Made by a program: the position numbers and the translations under genes. From Larix kaempferi (Eukaryota > Streptophyta > Pinopsida > Pinales > Pinaceae), in the NCBI GenBank assembly GCA_027924585.1, contig BSBM01002082.1, forward strand, positions 496,001 through 560,000: a stretch of 64,000 bases of DNA, in the 5' to 3' direction. Below, in pieces: positions 12,556-23,694 of the stretch (the first letter of the stretch is position 1; each line of letters begins with the position of its first letter). The notes under the pieces are model-generated. The model ran no database searches, was not told where the DNA came from, and saw only the letters and a program-made list of their open reading frames with translations.

Positions 12556-13483
12556 TGTTACATCGTAATCTTCCACCCTGTGAGCATCAGCATTATTTGA
12601 CCTGTAGGATCCATTTCAGTGACTCAGATCCACTTATATCCTTCAGACACTATTTTTCCCTATTTTTATTCCTACCCACATGTTGCATCATTATAGCATG
12701 TGTATCTGCGAGTTGCATCACTATAGCCCGCGGGTATCAAGTAAAATGGTAAAAATCACTAATTTATTACTTTTTACTCCCAAAAAGCAGTCATTGGGTG
12801 ACCTTTGTCTCTCCATATGCCCGAGTAACGCCTCGATGTGTCCTTTCACCTACCTTTGAGAGGACTATATATTGAGCACATATGGCTTATGGATGAGAGG
12901 AAGAAGAGAATACCAAGAGAACTCTAGTGGATTTTTTCCCTATCTTGAGTCTGCACTCATTGATCCTTGTAGTTGTGGACCATTTATGTTCACCTTCCAA
13001 ACTCCTATCTAGTTTGAGTTTGCCATTCATGGAGGATTGAAGTGGTGGAGGCACAAGTGGATTGATCTAGATCTTGGTTCAGATTGGTTGTCTACAAGAG
13101 GTCGTATCACTTTGTACTTCTTCTTGTTCATTAATAGAAATACTCATATTCTCGTCCATCATGTTGTAAATGTTATTTATCATACATTGGGTTACATTTG
13201 ATTGTGATATTATGGACCATTGTTGTTGATAATGTTAGTGTCATTTTTATATTATATGTGCTTGTTGGATATTGGCTGCCAAGACTAATTTGCAGATTTC
13301 AAGTGCATGGATTGAAAGCTCCAACAGGGATCTACATCAAACGTTTGGATCGAGGTTGGTTACATTTCTCCATTATCTTAACATTATCATTTATAATAGC
13401 ATTGTTTTGAGAATTGAGTTGATTTCTGGTAGTCATCTATCTGTTGTGGTATTCCCAAGCCATAGTGAGTTTTCTCCAATACA
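12556..13483 (+). repeat. gypsy-1 3' LTR (928 bp)
   Basis: Begins TGTTACATCG, ends CCAATACA and is followed by the CAGAT duplication. It has TG...CA ends and a TATA-like site at 12866. It is complete, unlike the 54-bp 5' copy. Confidence 0.9.
12866..12872 (+). promoter_or_regulatory. TATA-like box in gypsy-1 LTR
   Basis: TATATAT within AGGACTATATATTGAG, about 310 bp into the LTR, where the promoter of a plant LTR is expected. No start site evidence. Confidence 0.4.
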
Positions 13484-13488
13484 CAGAT
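13484..13488. repeat. Target site duplication CAGAT, right copy
   Basis: Directly follows the CA terminus of the gypsy-1 3' LTR; copia-1 LTR sequence resumes at 13489 with GGAATCTTCAAC. Confidence 0.92.
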
Positions 13489-15169
13489 GGAATCTTCAAC
13501 TTTGCACACTTTCACTTCTATTATTATACATCAGCTAGATATCTATTCCATATCTTATAAACATAAATTATATCTCTGTGCTTCTGTCTCTACAACATCT
13601 ATGACTATCAACATGCTGATTGCAATACTGTCCTTTGAGATATCCAGCACTTGCACCTTCTTCAGTATGTCTTCTTTTCGGTGTTTGTGCAATTTGTCAC
13701 AGATCTACAACATCATTTTGTGCACCATCAAAACTTCGTTCTACTGCATGTGAGCATTCATCTGTTTTGTCCACGATCCCCTTGATGCCCCAAAAAAAAA
13801 CTAAAACTTTTACACAAAAATCCTTGTGTTCTTGCTTCCAAGCTTACTTCAAATCTTCAACTTGCATCTCTATTTATACATGTCCTGCATGGATTGTATG
13901 TTCACAAGTTGGTCGTGGCATCCCTTCTTCCATACTTCACGGATTGTGCATATGCCACGTGTCATCATATGCACTATTGATGAGTCATATCAAATGTATC
14001 AAATGCCCTCAAGGTCCACAAATAAGTGGAACTCTACACCTTCATTGCGCTCTGGATGTACCATTTCCTTATGGTGTGTGCACAATCTTCTACTTCATCT
14101 TGATGTGACCATGGCTTACGCTATACCAACCCTTGTGGGTAATTCACCCTTGTGATATCAATACTTTGTGTAATATGCACATTCTCTAGCTCCTGCTTAG
14201 TGAGATTATCACCCGTGCTTCATCATTGCATTTGGGTGATGCACCCTTGGTGTATAGATACTTATAGAATCCGCACATACTCCAACTTCTATTTGGTAGG
14301 ACTTTGACTTCTGCCTTGTCATCACTTGTGGGACTTGCGAACTTGTTGTTCGTCAGTTGTGGAATTTGTGCATATATTAACTTCGATTGTTGTACCATTG
14401 TAGGAGTTTGTGCGCGTTCCACTTACTAAAAGCATTGGCTATGCTTGCGCACTTTCAGGATTTTCTGATCATGTGTTGTCCCTTTCTTCTTGCACACTCC
14501 CAACTATCAACCAAGCAATGCTTAGGCTTGCTTGCATACTTGCACCATTTGTTCAACCAACATCTTGGTCGTTTGAGCATATTTACCATGGTCCAACCAA
14601 CTCCTTCAATTTGTTGGCATGAGAGAGTATCATTTGGTCGACTTGATTTCTGCACAAGGGCCACATGATGTAGGATCCATTACTTGTGTTTCTTCTTGAA
14701 CTAGATCTTCATAAAGTATCTTCTGGATCTGCATGATGTATCATCTTATGTAATTCTTCAAACTTGACCTACAAGATGTATTCTTGATGCACTCTTAGAT
14801 ATACTCCAAAGTTGCTTGAGTGTTGTATCCTTGATATACATCTTCAGATAGAATTCAGTCTTAGATATACTCCAAAGTTGCATACATATCTGTCACCTTC
14901 ACCATTTGTGCATATACTTCTGGTGTTCATACTTTCTTTGTAAGGCGAATAGACTACCTCAAAGTGGCCTCTTCATACTTATGCTGGAATACTATATCCA
15001 CCTTGACTTAAGCTGACATCAATGACTCATACTAAATCAATTGACATTGGATGAAAATAAAACACTTGACATCTTCTTTAGTTGATATTAATGACAACCA
15101 ATGCTCAACAATCTCCCCATATTGAATGACAGTCAAACACTTGACATCAATGACAACAAATGCTCAACA
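13489..15169 (-). repeat. 5' LTR of copia-1, second block
   Basis: Continues the LTR interrupted at 5935 and matches 734-2453 in order. Ends ...AATGCTCAACA at 15169. Long runs match by eye with scattered substitutions and small indels. No gene. Confidence 0.82.
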
Positions 15170-15895
15170 ATTGTCACGTTCCATGTCACCTTGATGGCAC
15201 TTTGCGATGAAAAGGAATTGAATAAATTCCTGAAACTTCTACCCTTTGATCATAAGTGTGAACTTTTCTAAATTTCAATGATAGAATATACTTATACAAG
15301 GATTTGAAATTCCAAACACATCTATCCATATAGGGATAATTAAAACAATAAAAACAATAATTCATATGGATAATCTTACATCTAAATATTTTACAATAGA
15401 AAGGACAATTAATATGCTTAGTGGATCACACAACATATTCACATTTCAATAGTTATACAACATAATACATTGTGTGATTATACAACAAAATACATACTAT
15501 CATGGTTGCCCAAATTTACAAACCATTATACAACTGAATTACACATACTAATTCTACATGGACGCAACATACAATTTCAGACAACAATAACTTAATGCAT
15601 ATTCATAAAATAGAAAACAAACACATTCCAGAACATAAATAACCATGGAATCATAATCTTAAACAGAGCATGGACACGAAGATGAATACTTATCTTAACA
15701 AGAAGTCCCAATTGGTTGCAGGACTTGCACGTTCCTCCCAGTCGTAAGATCAACATTGTACTTAGTTTTTCTATAGCAAAGGCCACCCCCAAGCAAGGGC
15801 TATCAATCCACAATTGCAATTCTCTACAACTCTCCTCAAACCTTTCATTTATCCCAACCACTCTCATGCTATTTCATATGATTACTTAGCTCACC
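15170..15895. other. AT-rich spacer, nothing recognised
   Basis: Sequence outside copia-1, beginning ATTGTCACG. I see no coding motif, RNA gene or terminal repeat in it. Its 5-bp start ATTGT may be half of the copia-1 target duplication. Confidence 0.5.
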
Positions 15896-16027
15896 CACTC
15901 GTAGACTTATACACATGCTTACTCAACACAATCACTCATAGGCTTATACACATGCTTACTAAGCCCAACTACTCGCAGGCTTATACAAAGGCTTACTCAA
16001 CCCAGCCACTCACATGCTTACTCAGCT
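15896..16027. repeat. Minisatellite, ~37-bp unit, about 3.5 copies
   Basis: Units follow the pattern CACTCATAGGCTTATACACATGCTTACTCAACCCAA with substitutions, ending in a partial unit CACTCACATGCTTACTCAGC. Confidence 0.75.
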
Positions 16028-16086
16028 ATTGCTCACATGACTCAATCCCTCATGCAACCCACTGATGTGGAAACCCCATATTACAC

Positions 16087-16091
16087 ATATG
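16087..16091. repeat. Target site duplication ATATG (left) of copia-2
   Basis: ATATG before TGTTAGAAAA; repeated exactly at 21293-21297 after ACCAACA. Confidence 0.93.
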
Positions 16092-16677
16092 TGTTAGAAA
16101 AACAGGATCGCAAAGCAATAACAATAAACAGAAATGCAAATATAATCACACATACGCATTGCAAGAGAGACACAGATATATCGTGGTTCACCCAACTTGG
16201 GCTACGTCCACACTGAATTTGCCAGTCCTTATTATTATTACCGTCCAGCAAGGTGAAGGGATACAACCTGCAGCCCAACCGTTGCACTTCCTCTTCACTG
16301 TTTCACAGTCTCTCACCTGATCTCAGAGATCTTTACAATGCATAAAACCTAATACATCAACAACCCTAGCCGTATTATAATGTCTTTATTTTATAGGGGA
16401 AATACAATGGGAAAATACCACGGGATACCCAAAACTATGGGCCTGCAAAACAGCTGGCGAAAACAGCCCCAAAAAATTTTCTTCGGGGGCGCTGCCCCCG
16501 GACCCCCGAGCCAGGGGGGATGGTCCCCCCTGGAACCCCGTGGGGGGGTGATGCCCCCCCACACCCCCCCGCTGGGGTGAGTGTACAGTCCACCTACATA
16601 TCATATAGAATTGGGGTACAAACACGGTTGATACAATATCATCTATGAGACTAGAAGATCTGGCTCCACAACCAACA
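16092..16677 (-). repeat. copia-2 3' LTR
   Basis: 586 bp, TG...CA. Differs from the 5' LTR by scattered substitutions and a short extra stretch near 16551-16570 in the G/C-rich part. TATA-like TATAAAATA (minus strand) lies at 16387-16395. Confidence 0.94.
16484..16562. repeat. Three consecutive G/C hairpins in copia-2 3' LTR
   Basis: Perfect inverted repeats: 16484-16500 (7-bp arms CGGGGGC/GCCCCCG, loop GCT), 16511-16533 (10-bp arms CCAGGGGGGA/TCCCCCCTGG, loop TGG) and 16540-16562 (9-bp arms GTGGGGGGG/CCCCCCCAC, loop TGATG). Confidence 0.9.
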
Positions 16678-16690
16678 ATCTCCCACTTGG
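16678..16690 (-). other. Polypurine tract of copia-2
   Basis: On the minus strand CCAAGTGGGAGAT abuts the LTR start TGTTGGTTG; this is the standard copia second-strand primer. Confidence 0.9.
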
Positions 16691-16762
16691 AGACTGATCA
16701 CAGCAACTCCACCGCTGCTGCACTTGCTGGACTTGGACTTGGAAAATTTCTTCTCTTCACCT

Positions 16763-19700
16763 TCATGCTAGAAGGCCAACTGAAACCGAGCACGAACTCA
16801 GTTTCTCTCTGGTCACTACCTTTGTGAACATGTCTGCAGGATTCTGGCTAGTATGTATCTTTTCCAACTTTAACAGTTCATCTTCCAGAACAGAGCGTAT
16901 GAAATGGTACTTGAGCTGTATATGTTTAGTCCTGGAATGGAATGCTGAGTTCTTTGCAAGGTGAATGGCACTCTGGCTGTCACTATACAATCTGCTATCC
17001 TTCTGCTTCTTACTCACTTCCTCCATAAACCTATGCAACCAAATCATCTCTTTACTAGCCTCTGTAATGGAAACATACTCTGCTTCTGTTGTTGAAAGTG
17101 CAACAACCTTCTATAGTTTTGAAATCCATCTTACTGTTGTTCCACCTACAGTAAACACATACCCTGTGGTGCTCCTCCTGCTATCCTTGTCACCTGCCAT
17201 ATCTGCATCAACATATCCCTATAGAACAGTGTCTGAACCTCCAAAACATAATGCCTCAGTGGTAGCACCTCTCAAATACCTGAGAATCCACTGTACTGCC
17301 TTCCAATGTTCTTTACCTAGATTGTTCATATATCTGCTCACAACTCCCACTGCATGTGCAATATCTGGTCTTGTGCACACCATGGCATACATCAAGCTGC
17401 CAACTGCTGATTGATAGGGAATCTTGGACATGTAATCTGTCTCTTCTTGTGTCTTGGGACACATTTCCTTACTTAGACTAATATGGATAGCCAAAGGTGT
17501 ACTTACATGTTTTGCATTCTGCATTCTGAACCTCTCCAACACCTTTTGTATGTACTCACTTTGAGACAATGTCAATTTGCGATTTTTCCTGTCTCTCGTT
17601 ATTCTCATACCAAGGATTTGCTTTGTAGCACCCAAATCCTTCATCGCAAATGAATTAGCTAGCTTCCTTTTGAGTACATTTATATCCTACATGTCAGACC
17701 CTGCAACAAGCATGTCATCCACATACAATAACAAGATAATATATCTTCCATTGTCTAGCTTCTTGAAATAAACACAGTGGTTAGAATGACACCTACTATA
17801 ACCTTGTTCTGTCATAAACCTGTCAAACTTTAGATACCACTTCCTTGGAGCTTGCTTCAAGCCATACAAGCTCTTTTTCAACCTGCATACCAGATCCTCC
17901 TTACCTTTGACCTCATACCCTTGTGGCTGCTGCATATATATTTCTTCCTCCAAATCCCCATGGAGGAAGGTTGTTTTTACATCTAACTGTTCAAGATGCA
18001 AATCTTCTACTGTCACTAGACTTAAGATAGTCCTAATTGAAGTCATCTTAACAACAGGAGAAAATATTTCATCAAAATCTATACCTTTCTTCTGTGCAAA
18101 CCCCTTTACAACAAGTCTGGCCTTATACTGCTTCTTACCTCCTTCTTCTTCCTTCAACCTGCAAATCCATTTGTTTTGCAATGCTCTTTTACCAGCAGGC
18201 AACTGAACCAAATCCCAAGTCTGGTTTCCTACCAATGAGTCCATCTCCTCATTCATGCATTGCTCCCACTTCTTTCTAGTTTCCACCTGCATTGCTTCTT
18301 CATAACATTATGGTTCACCAGAATCAGTCATTAATAAATAATACATTGAAGGAGAGTATCGTTCAGGGAGTCTACTTAACCTGGTAGATCTTCTTACAGT
18401 TGTAGGAGTTTCAGGTACTTGCTACTGCTCTTGATTTTCTGGCACCTTCGAAACTTCATTTTCTTTAATTTCATCAAGCACTATGTACTCTGTGTTTTCC
18501 TTTTCATGTTTCTTTCCCTGCAACTGATCTTTATACATGACCTTTTCATTGAATATCACATCTCTACTCCTGATGATTTTGTTATTTTCATAATCCCATA
18601 AACGATAACCAAATTCATCAACCCCATATCCAATAAAGGTACATTTCTTGGATTTAGCTTCAAGCTTTGTTCTATTTTCTTTATCAATATGGACAAATGC
18701 TTCACAACCAAATGTTCTCAGAAATGAGTAGTTTACCTTTTTATCTGTCCATGCTTCCTCTGGAATACCACCATCCAAAGCACTTGAAGGTCCTCTGTTT
18801 ATTAAATAAACAGCAGTATTTACAGCATCTGCCCAAAACTGTAAGGGCAACCCTGCATGCAGTCTCATACACCTTGCACGCTCCATGATCGTTCTATTCA
18901 TCCTTTCTGACACACCATTTTCCTATGGTGTTCCTGAGACTGTCTTCTCTCTACGAATCCCATGGTATGAACAGTAACTATCAAACTCCTTGCCGCAGTA
19001 CTCACCTCCATTATCAAATCTGAGACACTTCAATCTTTTTCCTGTCTCATTCTCAACCAAAGCTTTCCACTTCTTAAAAGTAGCAAACACATCAGATTTC
19101 TATCTAATGCAATAAACCCAAGTTTTTCTAGTTGCATCATCAATAAATGTAACGTAATAATGAGAGCCACCAAGAGATTGTACCTGAGCCGGTCCCCATA
19201 CATCTGCATGCACAAGATCTAATTTTTCATTCTTCTTCTGTTTCCCAACCTTGAGAAATCTGACTCTCTTCTGTTTTCCATAAACACAGTTTTCACAGAA
19301 TTCCAAACTTACCTGCTTCAAATCCGGCAGCAACTTCCTTGAGTGGAGAATCTGCATCCCCTTCTCACTCATGTGGCCAAGCCTATGATGCCACAATGCT
19401 GTATCTGTTCCTGTGGAAGCTAAAGAGATAGAATGGTCAGTATTATGAGGACATAAATACAAAGTACCTACTCTGTCTCCTTTTGCTATCACCATTGATC
19501 CTTTAGTGATCTTCCACCACTTTTCTCCGAACGTAGATAGACAACCGCCATCTCCCAACTACCCTGTTGAGATCAGATTTCTTTTCATAGCAGGAATATG
19601 CCTAACATCTTTCAACAACCAATCAGTTCCATTCTTAACTTTTATCCATACCTTACCCATTCCAACAATTTTACATGGCTCATCATCACCCAATAATACA

Positions 19701-20641
19701 TGTCCAAAGTCGCCAGGAACATACTCATGAAAGTATTTCCTATGGGGTGTAGCATGACATGAAGCTCCTGAATCTACTACCCAATAATCACTAGTATTAT
19801 CTAATGCAAGAATCAAAGCATCTTGTAACACATCACCTGCTACATTTGCTTCCTGGGTAGTTTCCTTCTGTGCATCTCCTTTCTTCTTTAGAGATTTGCA
19901 GTCTTTCTTCAGATGTCCTTTCTTTCCACAGTTCCAACACTCTATATTTCCCAGTCTGGACTTGGATCTGCCCATTTTAGACTTTCCACGATTACCTTGG
20001 CTCTTTCCTCTCTCATTTTGTCTTCCCCTGCTCTCCATGGTCAACGCATTACCTGATGTCTCACCTGTGCTTTTTCTTCGCATTTCCTCGCTAAGAATAA
20101 CACCAATAACATCATCAAATTTCAAGGTGTTTGAACCAGAGACAGAGTTACTTACAACCATGACCAAGCTATTCCAGCTTTCTGGCAATGAACACAAGAT
20201 TAGAAGAGCCCTAACCTCATCATCAAAGTTCACACTTACAGAACTTAGTTGATTTGTAACCATATTAAACTCATTTAAATGATCAGTAACAGATCCACCT
20301 TCAGACATCTTCATATTAAATAAACGCTTCATTAGAAATACCTTGTTGGAGGCCGAGGGTTTTTCATACAGCTTACCCAATGCTTTCATCAAACCCTCTG
20401 TTGTCGTTTCTTTTGAGATATTGAAAGCCACCGATGAAGCCAGGCTCAACCGTATTGTTCCCAGAGCCTTTCTGTCAAGAACCTCCCATTCTTCGTCCTT
20501 CATAGTCATTGGCTTCTTTGCTTTTCCTCCCAACGGTAGGAATAGATCCTTCTGGTACAGATAGTCCTCCATTTGCATCTTCCATAACCCGAAGTTTTGG
20601 CCGTTAAACTTATCGACCTTAAACTTTCCTTCTTCTGCCAT
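16763..20641 (-). pseudogene. gag-pol: copia-2 Gag-Pol polyprotein, single frame with eight stops
   Basis: One frame of about 1290 codons without frameshift, starting at the ATG of MAEEGKFKVDKF (20641) and ending at TGA (16763). Gag contains a CCHC knuckle (CWNCGKKGHLKKDC). Protease has DSGASCHATPH. Integrase shows the pre-integrase HHCC region (WHHRLGHMS, CENCVYGKQ), then DLVHADVWGP, DNGGEYC and the E-containing ERMNRTIMERAR. RT has WKARL-type KARLVVKGFAQKKG, the YVDD box (LYVDDMLV) and LYGLKQAPRKWY. RNase H has TEAEYV, DSQSAIHL and TKHIQLKYHFIR. Stops lie at 19559, 19100, 18923, 18422, 18308 (TAA), 17687, 17219 and 17111 (others TAG). Each falls where family members or context have Gln. Confidence 0.95.
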
Positions 20642-20701
20642 TGCTCCCACTCGAACCAGAAACCCTAGCTTCCTACGAGTTTAACTGCCAAATAGACCTT
20701 T

Positions 20702-20714
20702 GGCTCTGATACCA
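20702..20714 (-). other. Primer-binding site of copia-2 (initiator Met-tRNA type)
   Basis: TGGTATCAGAGCC on the minus strand, two bases inside the 5' LTR. This is the classical complement to the 3' end of plant initiator tRNA-Met. Confidence 0.95.
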
Positions 20715-20716
20715 AT

Positions 20717-21292
20717 TGTTAGAAAAACAGGATCGCAGAGCAATAACAATAAACAGAAATGCAAATATAATCACACACACACATTGCAAGAGAGACACAG
20801 ATATATCGTGGTTCACCCAACTTGGGCTACGTCCACACTGAATTTGCCAGTCCTTATTATTATTACCGTCCAGCAAGGTGAAGGGATACAACCTGCAGCC
20901 CAACCGTTGCACTTCCTCTTCACTGTTTCACAGTCTCTCACCTGATCTCAAAGATCTTTGCAATGCATAAAACCTAATACATCAACAACCCTAGCCGTAT
21001 TACAATGTCTTTATTTTATAGGGGAAATACAATGGGAAAATACCACGGGATACCCAAAACCATGGGCCCGCAAAACAGCTGGCGAAAACAGCCCCAAAAA
21101 ATTTTCTTCGGGGGCAGCGCCCCCGGACCCCCCAGGCAGGGGGGATGGTCCCCCATGGAACCTCGTGGGGGGGAAATGCCCCCCCGCTGGGGTGAGTGTA
21201 CAGTCCACCTACATATCATATAGAACTGGGGTACAAACACGACTGATACAATATTATCTATGAAACTGGAAGATCTGGCTCCACAACCAACA
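20717..21292 (-). repeat. copia-2 5' LTR
   Basis: 576 bp matching 16092-16677; carries the promoter for the element and a variant of the same three hairpins at 21109-21185. Confidence 0.94.
21012..21020 (-). promoter_or_regulatory. TATA box in copia-2 5' LTR
   Basis: TATAAAATA on the minus strand, about 275 bp into the LTR; conserved in the 3' LTR (16387) and as TTATAAAAG in the detached LTR fragment at 63079-63423. Confidence 0.6.
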
Positions 21293-21297
21293 ATATG
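21293..21297. repeat. Target site duplication ATATG (right) of copia-2
   Basis: Perfect copy of 16087-16091. Confidence 0.93.
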
Positions 21298-21603
21298 TCC
21301 CAATCCTTAGCACTCATTCCCCATAAACATGTACATCACAAGGAACAACACCCTTCACCGAGGTAAAAGTACCTCGGGTGTGCTTCAGTTCCCTTCCTAT
21401 GCTCCAGCACAAGTTGTCTAGGAAGTCTCCATAATGGGACTCCAAGTAACACATCATGCAAGTCAGGTTTCCCCAATAAGGGCTCACTAACCCATTACAC
21501 TAGTTCCAGGGCTATTCAACATGTCTCAGGGACTCTAGATAGATTTCAGGGTAACAATACTACCCAAACAAGATTCTAGCCATACAATTCAATTATCCAT
21601 CCT

Positions 21604-21861
21604 AGAGCACCTGAGTGGGCCTAATGGTTAAGAACATGCGTTATCTCTGTGGAGGTCATAGGTTCAAAACCGACAGGGGGTAGGGTTGCTCATTGGACCG
21701 TTGTGACAAGGATCAAAGGGTAGGCGACCCCTAGGATAGAGGCTCACCCCGGTGGGCTTCGGGACGTCTCGACCCCTGTTGAGTCACAAGTTACTGGTAT
21801 ATCTGGCTTGCGGGCTATTGGATATACCCTTGGGAGGTTGTTGTTCCCATTGTTAAAACAA
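21604..21861 (+). mobile_element. tRNA-derived SINE
   Basis: 258 bp flanked by a perfect 10-bp duplication TATCCATCCT (21594-21603 and 21862-21871). It has a pol III A-box-like TGGGCCTAATGGTTA at 21616-21630 and B-box GGTTCAAAACC at 21661-21671, spaced as in tRNA promoters. The 3' end is ...GTTAAAACAA. The tRNA-like head followed by an unrelated body is the mark of plant SINEs. It encodes no protein and depends on LINE reverse transcriptase. Confidence 0.87.
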
Positions 21862-21871
21862 TATCCATCCT

Positions 21872-22773
21872 GCAATTTCTCTGTAGAATCTAACACACAT
21901 TCCTTTTCATTGCACTCCTCAAAATGACCATCTACAACTCAACCCAATTCATACACTCACAAAGAACTTTCCTCCACAATATATTCCCCCATTGACTTTT
22001 GAACACGAAATGATGGTCTGACTACCAACATCGAACTCCCCTCAATTGAACTGAATTCCCATTTTTTATTTTGCACGCTGGAAACATGACACATGGCACC
22101 CAAGGAAAATACCTCTTAATCCCAAATTAGCTTAATTAAACAGGTAAATGACACTTAATTTAAACGACAAACCTTAGGTTATTTGGCTTCCTAAGGTTAA
22201 GGTGAGGCCAAAGACATTCTAACTAGGGTTCTGTTAGCGCTAGAAGTTGTCTCTTGACTGCTAGAGAGGCAAGCCTAGCACATCTTGAATCTAAGATGGT
22301 TTTGATTTGAGGTAAATTGTGTTGATGCCTCGAATATCATTGCATCAATAAGCAAGGCATTCTCTCCAGTAAGCGATCCCAACTAGATCACTCACAGTTT
22401 GGAGTGGGGAATCCGTCCGGTTAACAGTTCCGTCTACCGTGGGTTTTAAAGATTTGTTTGTTCTACTGGTTGCAGCCCAATCCACCGGTTATGTGTTTTG
22501 TATTTAAAATGATATGCAAGTGCCCTATATTAAATGCATGCGGGAAAACAAATCTAAGCTAATCTAATTTAATCTAAATTACCTATCCTTATAAGGAGCA
22601 GATTTAAAGAATGGGCAATAAACTGGAAAATACACCTAATAATTCCACAGATAGCTGTTTAAAATTAAAGGAGCATTTACAGCAGAAATAAAGATTATCC
22701 AAGATAGCTCAGACAAATATAAGTATTCAATTACCTATTTAACACATAAATTTTGCAAAAGAATATGAAACCA
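21872..22773. other. Spacer, nothing recognised
   Basis: No coding motif, RNA gene or terminal repeat seen. It is the left flank of the gypsy-2 insertion and would be continuous with sequence right of 38242. Confidence 0.45.
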
Positions 22774-22778
22774 TTCAT

Positions 22779-23680
22779 TGTTACCGAACAATCCACTCGA
22801 GCAGATGCGAGCAGGATCTCCCTAGCTCAATGTGAGTCTAGAACAAATAAAACAGACTACAAGTGCATTTTCTAGATCTACTTAAGGACCAAGTACTAGA
22901 TGTATTACCTTTCTATTACGCAATCCTTTCTCCTGAATGTTTCTCCTGTCCCACAATCGTCAGATCCAAGCTGCAAGACCTGTCAAGACACAGAAACAAG
23001 AGAAATGAGTGAAGAGCATCTATACAATAAGCGATCTAAGTAAACAGTTAAGCAGGTAAACTACACAATATCATTACACATGAGAACAATATTGGTGGAA
23101 AGCATTTGTATTACTGTAAATAGAGGATTACATGATAGAGATATAGAACTACAACCAAAGGCTTAATGCATTAGCCCTTCTCCGACCAAGCCAATTTCCA
23201 TGTCCTTCCAAGGAAGTATGAGCTCTCCAATAGGTGAATGGAGGTGTCTTAAGAGAGATTCAACCAGCATGTAGATACCATATCCTTCCCCCCTTTGAAA
23301 TGGGAGTGATCCTCACTTATATAGGACTAAGTGGATAGGGTATGGATAGGATAGGTTGAGAGATGGTAGGAGAGAGATAGGGGATCTTCCCAAAGAGTTA
23401 GGGGTCGAGTACCAGCTCTCTTAGAGGTCAGGGATAAGCCCTTAAATGAGCAATTTTCGAGAAGGATCTCGAATAGGCTATTTTTTTCCATTAACAGACC
23501 TCGTCGCACCCTGTAGTGGAGCAGACCGCGACGTCGCATGTTGCTAATGTTCAACCTGCGATGACCTCTCAAACGATTGCAAAAATGAGTGCAAAATCCT
23601 CCCAGATGAAAATACTTAGTCCAGGTGACTTCAGGGATGTATACACTAAATCTAATGATGAGCAGATTTTGGGTGTAACA
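22779..23680 (-). repeat. gypsy-2 3' LTR
   Basis: 902 bp, near-identical to 37340-38242 with scattered substitutions. It includes a GCGACGTCGC palindrome at 23528. Confidence 0.94.
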
Positions 23681-23694
23681 GAATGCCCCCCAAA
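23681..23694 (-). other. Polypurine tract of gypsy-2
   Basis: TTTGGGGGGCATTC on the minus strand, directly abutting the LTR start TGTTACACCC. Confidence 0.9.

Larger units (their letters stand above)
5936..13483 (+). mobile_element. Ty3/gypsy-type element gypsy-1, gag-protease only (non-autonomous)
   Basis: A 7.5-kb plus-strand insertion in the copia-1 LTR, bounded by TGTTACATCG on the left and ...CCAATACA on the right and flanked by CAGAT duplications. The order is LTR remnant, leader, one long gag-protease frame, a 1.9-kb non-coding 3' part, a polypurine tract and a 928-bp 3' LTR. No RT, RNase H or integrase motif was found in any frame between the protease and the 3' LTR, so mobilisation would have needed enzymes from a relative such as gypsy-2. 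Confidence 0.87.
1..15169 (-). mobile_element. Nested Ty1/copia element copia-1 (degenerate, interrupted)
   Basis: Minus-strand Ty1/copia element defined by a direct repeat of about 2.5 kb on both sides of an RT-RNase H remnant. The left LTR copy runs from before the window to 2453. The right copy is in two blocks, 5085-5935 and 13489-15169, because gypsy-1 inserted into it. Between the LTRs only the 3' part of pol survives (3237-5040); gag, protease and integrase are gone, so a large internal deletion joined the integrase-RT linker almost directly to the 5' LTR. The left edge is off the window, so the left target duplication cannot be seen. Confidence 0.8.
16092..21292 (-). mobile_element. 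Complete Ty1/copia element copia-2 (5.2 kb)
   Basis: Minus-strand element with two LTRs (586 and 576 bp, TGTTAG...ACCAACA), perfect ATATG target duplications, a Met-tRNA-type primer site and a polypurine tract. It has one polyprotein frame in the order Gag, protease, integrase, RT, RNase H, which defines Ty1/copia. Structure is complete, but the frame carries eight premature stops, so it is not autonomous now. Confidence 0.96.

Noticed and set aside
15896-16027. CRISPR-like array
   Set aside because: Contiguous degenerate units without unique spacers in a eukaryotic repeat context; a minisatellite.
16763-20641. In-frame TAG codons as readthrough or an altered genetic code
   Set aside because: Stops are scattered through several catalytic domains, include TAA, and the same pattern occurs in unrelated elements with TGA; ordinary decay explains it better than recoding.
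21616-21671. A functional tRNA gene
   Set aside because: Only the A and B boxes fit; acceptor and anticodon arms do not form and a flanking duplication shows a SINE.
22774-22778. A perfect 5-bp target duplication for gypsy-2
   Set aside because: Only TCAT is shared (TTCAT left, TCATA right); recorded as imperfect.
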